Position numbers and translations under genes: made by a program. The notes beneath the pieces were generated by a model that saw only the letters and a list, made by a program, of their open reading frames with translations, searched no databases and was not told where the DNA came from. A DNA stretch of 51,589 nt from an alpha proteobacterium L41A (GTDB lineage Bacteria > Pseudomonadota > Alphaproteobacteria > Caulobacterales > Caulobacteraceae): positions 1 through 51,589 of the forward strand of contig AMYY01000025.1 in the NCBI GenBank assembly GCA_000335735.1, given 5' to 3'. Each line of letters opens with the position of its first letter. Position 1 is the stretch's first letter. Below, piece after piece: positions 44,653-51,589 of the stretch.

Positions 44653-46028
44653 CCCAGCACCGCCGACAACGCCTTGCGATAGCGCTCCTGTACGCCGTCC
44701 CGCGCGATATGGCGGCCGTTTTTCACGACCTCCCGCCCCGCGCGCCAAACCGAACGGATCGAGCCCGTCGGCGCGCCGAAGATCCAGCTGTCGAGCACCG
44801 CATCGCCCGACCGTCCGGCAAAGGCGACGCCGCTCGTATCCAGCGACACGATGTCCGCCGACGCCCCGGCGCTCAGACCCGACGCCGCGCCCGTCGCCTG
44901 GACGCCGCCCGCCAACGCGCGATCGAACAAGGCGCGGCCCGTCGAGCGTTCAGGGTCCGCCATGACCGCGCGACCACGCAGCGCCAGCCGTTGACTGTAT
45001 TCCAGCATTCGCAGTTCCTCGGCGACGCCGATCTGCACGTTGGAATCGGTCCCGATGCCGAACCGCCCGCCGCCGCGCGTGAAATCGACCGCCGGGAAGA
45101 CGCCGTCGCCCAGATTGGCCTCCGTGATCGGACACAGACCGACGACGGCGCCGCGCGCGACGACGCCGCGCCACTCGGCCTCAGTCACATGGGTGGAGTG
45201 GATCAGACACCAACGCGGATCGACCGGCGCATTGGCCAGGAGCCATTCGACCGGCCGCGCGCCAGACCAGGCCAGGCAGTCCGCAACCTCCTTGGTCTGT
45301 TCGGCGACATGGATATGGATCGGCCCGTCGCCCGCCAGCGCAGGCATGGCCGTCAGCTCATCCGGGCTGACGGCGCGCAGGCTGTGCGGCGCCACCCCGA
45401 CCACGGCGTCGGGCAGATCGTCGGTCAGGGCCCGGCATCGCGACACCAGATCGGCGAAACCGTCCAGATCGTTGATGAAGCGCCGCTGTCCATGCGCCGA
45501 AGGCTGCCCCCCGAACCCGGCATGGGCGTAGAAGACCGGCAGCAGGGTCAGGGCGATGCCCGTCGCCTGCGCCGCCGTCACGATCCGCGCGGCGATCTCG
45601 GCCCGGTCCGAGTAGGCCGCACCCGATGGGTCGTTGTGCAGATAATGGAACTCGGCGACGCGGGTGAAGCCGCCCTCCAGCATTTCCATGAAGGCCAGGG
45701 CGGCGATGGCCTCGATCTCTTCCGGCCCGCCCCGATCCAGGAAGCGGTACATCAGCTCGCGCCACGTCCAGAAGTCGTCGTCCGAAGGCCCGCGCGCCTC
45801 GGTCAGGCCCGCCATGGCGCGCTGAAAGGCGTGGCTGTGAACGTTGGCGACGCCCGGCAAGGCAACGCCACCGCCCCCTTCGTCTGCCGGGCTACGCGCC
45901 ACGCCGGTTTCCAGACTGACGATCCGCCCGCCCGCGATGCCGATGCGGACATCGCGCGCCCAGCCGGCCGGCAAGAGGGCCGCTTCGAACCAGAGGGTGC
46001 GATCCACAGGCTGCGGCTGAAGGGTCAC
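44649..46028 (-). CDS. hutF: Formimidoylglutamate deiminase
   Basis: A 459-residue amidohydrolase that deaminates N-formimino-L-glutamate to N-formyl-L-glutamate and ammonia, step four of the five-step histidine pathway. Family motifs are PGVANVHSHAFQRAMAGL, AEFHYLHNDPSG, IHIHVAEQ and FGIGTDSNVQIG. I prefer the GTG at 46028 over ATG 46073: the palindromic operator 46056-46069 would otherwise lie inside the coding region. It overlaps hutC by 4 bp. The presence of HutF and HutG together marks the formylglutamate route rather than the direct formiminoglutamase route. Confidence 0.93.
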   Translation of the reverse strand: MTLQPQPVDRTLWFEAALLPAGWARDVRIGIAGGRIVSLETGVARSPADEGGGGVALPGVANVHSHAFQRAMAGLTEARGPSDDDFWTWRELMYRFLDRGGPEEIEAIAALAFMEMLEGGFTRVAEFHYLHNDPSGAAYSDRAEIAARIVTAAQATGIALTLLPVFYAHAGFGGQPSAHGQRRFINDLDGFADLVSRCRALTDDLPDAVVGVAPHSLRAVSPDELTAMPALAGDGPIHIHVAEQTKEVADCLAWSGARPVEWLLANAPVDPRWCLIHSTHVTEAEWRGVVARGAVVGLCPITEANLGDGVFPAVDFTRGGGRFGIGTDSNVQIGVAEELRMLEYSQRLALRGRAVMADPERSTGRALFDRALAGGVQATGAASGLSAGASADIVSLDTSGVAFAGRSGDAVLDSWIFGAPTGSIRSVWRAGREVVKNGRHIARDGVQERYRKALSAVLG

Positions 46029-46055
46029 TGGACAGGTCCGTGTCGTTGCGATCAA

Positions 46056-46069
46056 TATGTCTAGACATA
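46056..46069. promoter_or_regulatory. Candidate HutC operator (perfect 14-bp palindrome)
   Basis: TATGTCTAGACATA is a perfect palindrome in the 77-bp divergent region between hutF and hutG. It lies 27 bp upstream of hutF GTG 46028 and 36 bp upstream of hutG ATG 46106, so one bound dimer could repress both arms. Assignment to HutC is an inference from position and the palindromic preference of GntR/HutC regulators. Confidence 0.65.
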
Positions 46070-46105
46070 CCACGATGGATCGATTTGGCGAGGGAGGCCG
46101 AACGG

Positions 46106-46920
46106 ATGCAGGACTGGCTAACCGTCCACGAAGGTTCGGCGCCGCTGGTGATCGGCCTGCCGCACACCGGAACGGATATTCCGGCTGCCATCGAAGCGCG
46201 GATGACCTCGCCCTGGCTGGCCCGCAAGGATGCGGACTGGTGGGTGGACCGGCTGTACGACTTCGCCGTCGACATGGGCGCGACCCTGGTGCGAACGGGC
46301 GTGTCGCGCAGCGTCATCGACGTGAATCGTGATCCGTCGGGCGTCTCTCTCTACCCCGGCATGACCACGACCGCCCTGTGCCCGACCGAGACCTTCGACG
46401 GCGAGCCGCTGTATCAGGCAGGTCAGGAACCCGACGCGGACGAGATCGCCGAGCGACGCGCGATCTGGTTCGATCCCTATCACGCCGCCCTGCAAGCCCA
46501 GCTGGCGCGACTGCGCAGCCGAGGTCCGGTCGTCCTCTACGACGCACATTCGATCCGGTCCGTCGTGCCGCGCCTCTTCGAGGGCGAACTGCCGCAATTC
46601 AACATCGGCGACAACGACGGCGCCACCTGCGCCGGCGACCTGACCCAGGCTGTCGAAAAAGCCTGTGCGATCAGCGGCGACAGCGTCGTCGTCAACGGGC
46701 GCTTCAAGGGTGGCTGGACCACGCGCCATTACGGTCGCCCCCAAACCGGCGTCCACGCCATTCAAATGGAGTTGGCGGACCGGGGCTACATCCTCGATCC
46801 CACCGACCCGGTATCGCCCAACAACTGGCCCAGCCCCTACCAGCCGGACCGCGCCGAGCCGATGCGCGGTCATCTGCGCCGCGTCCTGACCGCCTGCATC
46901 GCCTTCGCCGAGAGCCAACG

Positions 46921-46924
<4 letters not shown>
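46106..46924 (+). CDS. hutG: N-formylglutamate deformylase
   Basis: A 272-residue enzyme that hydrolyses N-formylglutamate to glutamate and formate, the last step of the pathway. Motifs are [35 protein letters not shown] and [14 protein letters not shown], which mark the N-formylglutamate amidohydrolase family. The ATG at 46106 has an AGGGAGG ribosome binding site at 46091-46097. Its stop overlaps the hutU start (ATGA), so it heads the right-hand arm hutG-hutU-hutH. Confidence 0.95.
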
Positions 46925-48585
<1,661 letters not shown>

Positions 48586-48588
48586 ACC

Positions 48589-50118
48589 ATGACCGCGATT
48601 ACTCTCGGCCAGTCGCCTCTCACGCTTACTCAGCTTCGTGCGGTGCTGGAGGGCCCTGCTATCGTCTCACTGACGCCCGCCGCCTGGGCCGATGTGGAAA
48701 GGGGCGCAGCGACCATCGCCGCCATCGTCGCCGAGGGGCGCACCGTCTATGGCGTCAACACCGGCTTCGGCCTGCTGGCCAACACGTCCATCGCGCCTGA
48801 AGATCTGGAGACGCTGCAGCGTAATCTGGTTCTCAGCCACGCCTGTGGCGTCGGGCCGCTGCTGCCGGATTCGGTGACGCGTCTTTTGATGGTGCTGAAG
48901 ATCGCCAGTCTGTCGCGCGGCGCCTCGGGCATTCGGCGCGAGACGCTGGAAGCCCTGATCGCCCTGGTCAACGCGGACGTCCTGCCCTGCATTCCATCCA
49001 AGGGATCGGTCGGCGCCTCGGGCGACCTGGCGCCGCTGGCCCATATGTCCTGCGTGCTGATCGGCGTGGGCGAGGCGCGGCTGAACGGCGAGACCTTGGA
49101 GGCCGAAGCGGCTCTGGCGAAGGTCGGCCTTACGCCCCTGACGCTGGGTCCGAAGGAAGGCCTGGCCCTGCTGAACGGCACCCAATGTTCGACGGCCCTG
49201 GCCCTGGCCGGTCTGTTCGCGGCCGAGGCGACGTTCGCGGCAGGCATCGCCGCCGGGGCTCTGTCGGTCGATGCCTTGAAGGGGTCCGATGCGCCGTTCG
49301 ATCATCGCATCCACGCCCTGCGCGGTCAGCCCGGCCAGATTGCCGTCGCCGCCCGCCTGCGCGAGCTTATGGCGGGCTCCGCCATCCGCGACAGTCACCG
49401 CGACGATTGCTCCAAGGTCCAGGACCCCTACTCCCTGCGCTGCCAGCCCCAGGTGATGGGCGCGGTCCTCGATGTGTTGACCAGCGCCGCCGCCACGCTG
49501 GCGCGCGAGGCGAACGCCGTGACCGACAATCCCCTGGTCTTTATCGAGGATGGCGACGTCATTTCGGGCGGCAACTTCCACGCCGAACCCGTTGCTTTCG
49601 CAGCCGACCAGATCGCCATGGCGCTTTGCGAAATCGGCAATATCTCCGAACGCCGCACATCAATCCTGGTCGATCCCAAGATGAGCGAACTGCCGGCCTT
49701 CCTGGTCAGGGAAAGCGGCCTGAACTCCGGCTTCATGATCGCCCAGGTGACGGCGGCCGCCCTGATCGCCGAGAACCGCATGGTTGCCCATCCGTGCAGC
49801 GTGGACACCGTGCCGACCAGCGCCAATCAGGAAGATCACGTCAGCATGGCCACCCATGGCGCGCGCCGCCTGCTGGACATGGCCGAGAATACGGCGACGG
49901 TGGTCGGCATCGAGCTTCTGGCGGCGGCGCAGGGACTGGAATTCCATCGGCCGCTCACCAGCTCGCCGGCGCTGGAACAGGTCTTCGCCATCGTGCGAGA
50001 AGCCGCCGCCCCCTATGCCAGCGACCACTATTTCGCCCCGGACATCGCCCGTGCGACCGACTCCGTGCGCGCGGGTCGTTACCGGACCTTCGCGGCGGAC
50101 CTGCTGCCCTCGGCCTGA
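48589..50118 (+). CDS. hutH: Histidine ammonia-lyase
   Basis: A 509-residue enzyme that deaminates histidine to urocanate, the entry step of the pathway. The autocatalytic MIO cofactor forms from Ala143-Ser144-Gly145 in [14 protein letters not shown]. The active-site loop VYGVNTGFG is at about residue 53. The family motif NPLVF and the C-terminal [11 protein letters not shown] region are present. It is the last gene of the right arm, and is convergent with mntP across a 6-bp gap. Confidence 0.97.
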   Translation: MTAITLGQSPLTLTQLRAVLEGPAIVSLTPAAWADVERGAATIAAIVAEGRTVYGVNTGFGLLANTSIAPEDLETLQRNLVLSHACGVGPLLPDSVTRLLMVLKIASLSRGASGIRRETLEALIALVNADVLPCIPSKGSVGASGDLAPLAHMSCVLIGVGEARLNGETLEAEAALAKVGLTPLTLGPKEGLALLNGTQCSTALALAGLFAAEATFAAGIAAGALSVDALKGSDAPFDHRIHALRGQPGQIAVAARLRELMAGSAIRDSHRDDCSKVQDPYSLRCQPQVMGAVLDVLTSAAATLAREANAVTDNPLVFIEDGDVISGGNFHAEPVAFAADQIAMALCEIGNISERRTSILVDPKMSELPAFLVRESGLNSGFMIAQVTAAALIAENRMVAHPCSVDTVPTSANQEDHVSMATHGARRLLDMAENTATVVGIELLAAAQGLEFHRPLTSSPALEQVFAIVREAAAPYASDHYFAPDIARATDSVRAGRYRTFAADLLPSA

Positions 50119-50124
50119 TCCGGC

Positions 50125-50697
50125 TCAGCCGCCGAGAAAACCCAGGTGTTCCAGCAGGATCGCCGTGCCCAGACCGATCAGGGCCACGCCGCCGATGATC
50201 TCGGCCGTCTTGCCAAAGCGCGTGCCCACGGCCTTGCCGATCAGCATGCCGATGGTCGTCAACACGAAGGTGGTGAAGCCGATCGAGGCGGCGATCACCC
50301 AGATATTGGCTCCGATGAAGGCCAGCCCCACGCCGACGGCCGCGGCGTCGATGCTGGTGCCGACCGCCGTCGCCACGAGCGCCCAGGGGCCGGACCTGCG
50401 CGGCGCCTCATCTTCGTCCGCGCCGCGAGGTTGAACGCCTTCCCAGATCATCTTGCCGCCGACGATCAGCAGCAGGGTGAAGGCGATCCAGTGATCGACC
50501 TTTTCGACCAGCCCGGCGGCGATGATGCCCAGTCCCCAGCCGATCAGGGGCGTGATCGCTTCGATCACGCCGAAGACCAGGCCGGCCTTTACCGCGTCCT
50601 TGACGACAGGTCGATGCGACGCCCCGCGTCCGACGGCGGCCGCAAAGGCGTCCGTGGACATGCTCAGCGAAAGAATGGCGATGGCGCCTGGGGTCAT
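50125..50697 (-). CDS. mntP: Manganese efflux pump MntP
   Basis: A 190-residue integral membrane protein with six hydrophobic segments in two repeats, each holding an Asp-containing motif (SLSMSTDAFAAAVG and VGTSIDAAAVGVGLAF), the hallmark of MntP. It exports excess Mn2+ from the cytoplasm. The central loop is charged (PRGADEDEAPRRS). The start at ATG 50697 gives the standard beginning. The 218-bp upstream leader contains a yybP-ykoY-type riboswitch, the usual Mn2+-responsive control of this gene family. Confidence 0.93.
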   Translation of the reverse strand: MTPGAIAILSLSMSTDAFAAAVGRGASHRPVVKDAVKAGLVFGVIEAITPLIGWGLGIIAAGLVEKVDHWIAFTLLLIVGGKMIWEGVQPRGADEDEAPRRSGPWALVATAVGTSIDAAAVGVGLAFIGANIWVIAASIGFTTFVLTTIGMLIGKAVGTRFGKTAEIIGGVALIGLGTAILLEHLGFLGG

Positions 50698-50754
50698 GAA
50701 ACAGCACTCGACCGGACGCGTGACAGCGGTCCTGCACCGGCCGGTCGCGGCGTC

Positions 50755-50870
50755 AGGACACGCTGGTCTCGCTAGGCGGTGGTTCCGCTGATCGCGCCAC
50801 GCGCCGAAGCGCGAGTATGTTGACGCGATCCCGACGACGAACGCCGGAAGCTACTCCCCAACAGGAGGCG
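50755..50870 (-). promoter_or_regulatory. yybP-ykoY (manganese) riboswitch upstream of mntP
   Basis: Read on the minus strand, the leader carries the family signature GGGGAGTAGC (50859-50850), then CAACATAC (50822-50815), and near the 3' side TAGCGAGACC (50774-50765), matching the two conserved internal-loop strands of the Mn2+-sensing riboswitch. A GTCCTG/CAGGAC inverted repeat (50759-50729) follows and could be the expression platform. Boundaries are approximate. Confidence 0.8.
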
Positions 50871-50915
50871 GCTCTCTACACGCCGCTTCCTGCGCTTGGC
50901 AACCTCACAGGTCGG

Positions 50916-51589
50916 TCACGTGCCCGACTTGGGCGCCATCGCGGCGGGCGCATCATCGCGCGCCGAGGTCGACGCTCCGGCCGGTTGGCGCTCGACCGTC
51001 AGGGCATAGGCGCCCATCTGATTGGGCCCATAGGCGCGGGCGCGCACGACGTACCAGCCGTCATCCGGCGCGGTCCAATCCAGCTTGGCGTGCGCGTCGG
51101 ACAGGCTGTCGTCATCGGTGGCCAAGCTGGTGAAATCGCCGTCCTCGTCCTGCTTGCCCAGGTCGATGAAAGAATCGAAGGCGTTCGACACCATCGTCAG
51201 ACGCAGCTTCTCGTCCTTCTTGGCCTGGAAGCGGTAAGCGTCAAAAAAGGCGCCTTCGTCGCTGAGCGCAGCGCTGTTCGACAGGGTTCCGCGCACGGTC
51301 GACCCGATCAGCAGGCTGCCCGGCTTTGGCTCTGGCCCGCGATCCAGCAGCTCCAGCGAATACAGACCCTTGCCTTCCGCATCCAGCGGCATGGCGCGGA
51401 CCACATAGTGACCGTCCGACGGCAGGGTGAAGTTCAGCCGCGAATCCGTGCCCTCGGCCAGGCCGTCGTCATCGCTGGCCAGGGCCTCGAACTCACCGTC
51501 GGCCTTGCCAATCTCCAGATAGGCGTCGAAGTCGCCGGACCGCAGGATCGCCTGGACCCGCTGTCCTTCCGTTCCGGAAAAGACGTAGG
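50916..51589 (-). CDS. Protein with tandem PPC-like domains (5' end outside window)
   Basis: A partial coding frame that enters from beyond 51589 and stops at 50916; about 224 residues are visible. It contains two copies of a beta-rich unit with FDAYLEIG / FDSFIDLG, then an Asp-rich stretch (LASDDDGLAEG / LATDDDSLSD) and (Y)VVRAMPL / (Y)VVRARAYG. This is the pattern of bacterial pre-peptidase C-terminal (PPC) domains of secreted proteins. The C-terminus is Ser/Ala-rich and disordered. A signal peptide and any catalytic domain would be in the missing part, so the function is open. No internal start is chosen because the frame is open to the window edge. Confidence 0.8.
   Translation of the reverse strand, partial: YVFSGTEGQRVQAILRSGDFDAYLEIGKADGEFEALASDDDGLAEGTDSRLNFTLPSDGHYVVRAMPLDAEGKGLYSLELLDRGPEPKPGSLLIGSTVRGTLSNSAALSDEGAFFDAYRFQAKKDEKLRLTMVSNAFDSFIDLGKQDEDGDFTSLATDDDSLSDAHAKLDWTAPDDGWYVVRARAYGPNQMGAYALTVERQPAGASTSARDDAPAAMAPKSGT

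Noticed and set aside
46029..46073. ATG 46073 as start of hutF
   Set aside because: It would put the 14-bp palindrome inside the coding sequence, and residues 1-15 do not look like the family; GTG 46028 is preferred, though not proven.

Overview
The window is GC-rich, densely coding and largely free of mobile DNA. Its gene content and order point to an alphaproteobacterium of the Caulobacterales, most like Brevundimonas or Caulobacter. The main evidence is the tig / clpP / cicA-type phosphatase / clpX neighbourhood, an imuA-imuB-dnaE2 cassette preceded by a GTTC-N7-GTTC LexA box, an HWE-type histidine kinase, GGAAC-N16-GGTT stress promoters, and many exported peptidases and hydrolases. The taxonomic call is an inference from gene content.

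Layout. 1-639 has no convincing gene, only a repeat-like hairpin. 640-5831 holds a cNMP-binding/patatin protein, an Xaa-Pro aminopeptidase operonic with prmA, and a Lys/Ala/Pro-rich histone H1-like protein. 5902-11542 is the SOS mutasome operon (imuA, imuB, dnaE2, minus strand), whose LexA box overlaps the imuA ribosome binding site. 11642-15291 holds a DEAD-box helicase, a GGDEF diguanylate cyclase and an acyltransferase. 15377-20898 is the protein quality-control block: clpX, a cicA-like HAD phosphatase on the opposite strand, clpP, an unrecognised exported protein and trigger factor. 21090-22762 holds a metallo-beta-lactamase-fold hydrolase and three small stress-type genes, each with its own EcfG-like promoter. 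22790-27215 holds an in-frame EgtB-EgtD fusion for ergothioneine synthesis, an acyl-CoA dehydrogenase, an SCP2 protein, a 36-residue membrane protein and a SemiSWEET. 27288-37279 holds an exported amidase and a DPP-IV peptidase, ferredoxin-NADP reductase, chorismate mutase, an amino-acid permease coupled to an Hpt protein, tRNA-Lys(CTT), glutathione reductase and a carboxylesterase. 37400-39282 is a histidine kinase/response regulator pair.

39286-42684 encodes a single-chain MmeI-like (type IIL) restriction-modification enzyme packed between the regulator pair and the hut locus. 42719-50118 is a complete five-step histidine-utilisation locus in two divergent arms (hutF-hutC-hutI leftward, hutG-hutU-hutH rightward) around a perfect 14-bp palindrome that is a good candidate HutC operator. 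HutH, HutU, HutI, HutF and HutG together would convert histidine to glutamate, formate and two ammonia. The right end holds mntP behind a yybP-ykoY-type manganese riboswitch, and the 3' part of a gene for tandem PPC-like domains that runs off the window.

Most of the window is ordinary chromosomal housekeeping. No CRISPR array, prophage, insertion sequence or clear new multi-gene system was seen. The features most worth following are the reversed-order EgtB-EgtD fusion, the type IIL enzyme with a C-terminal helix-turn-helix-like extension, the cluster of three stress promoters, the overlapping LexA box and ribosome binding site, the riboswitch and the small unannotated proteins.
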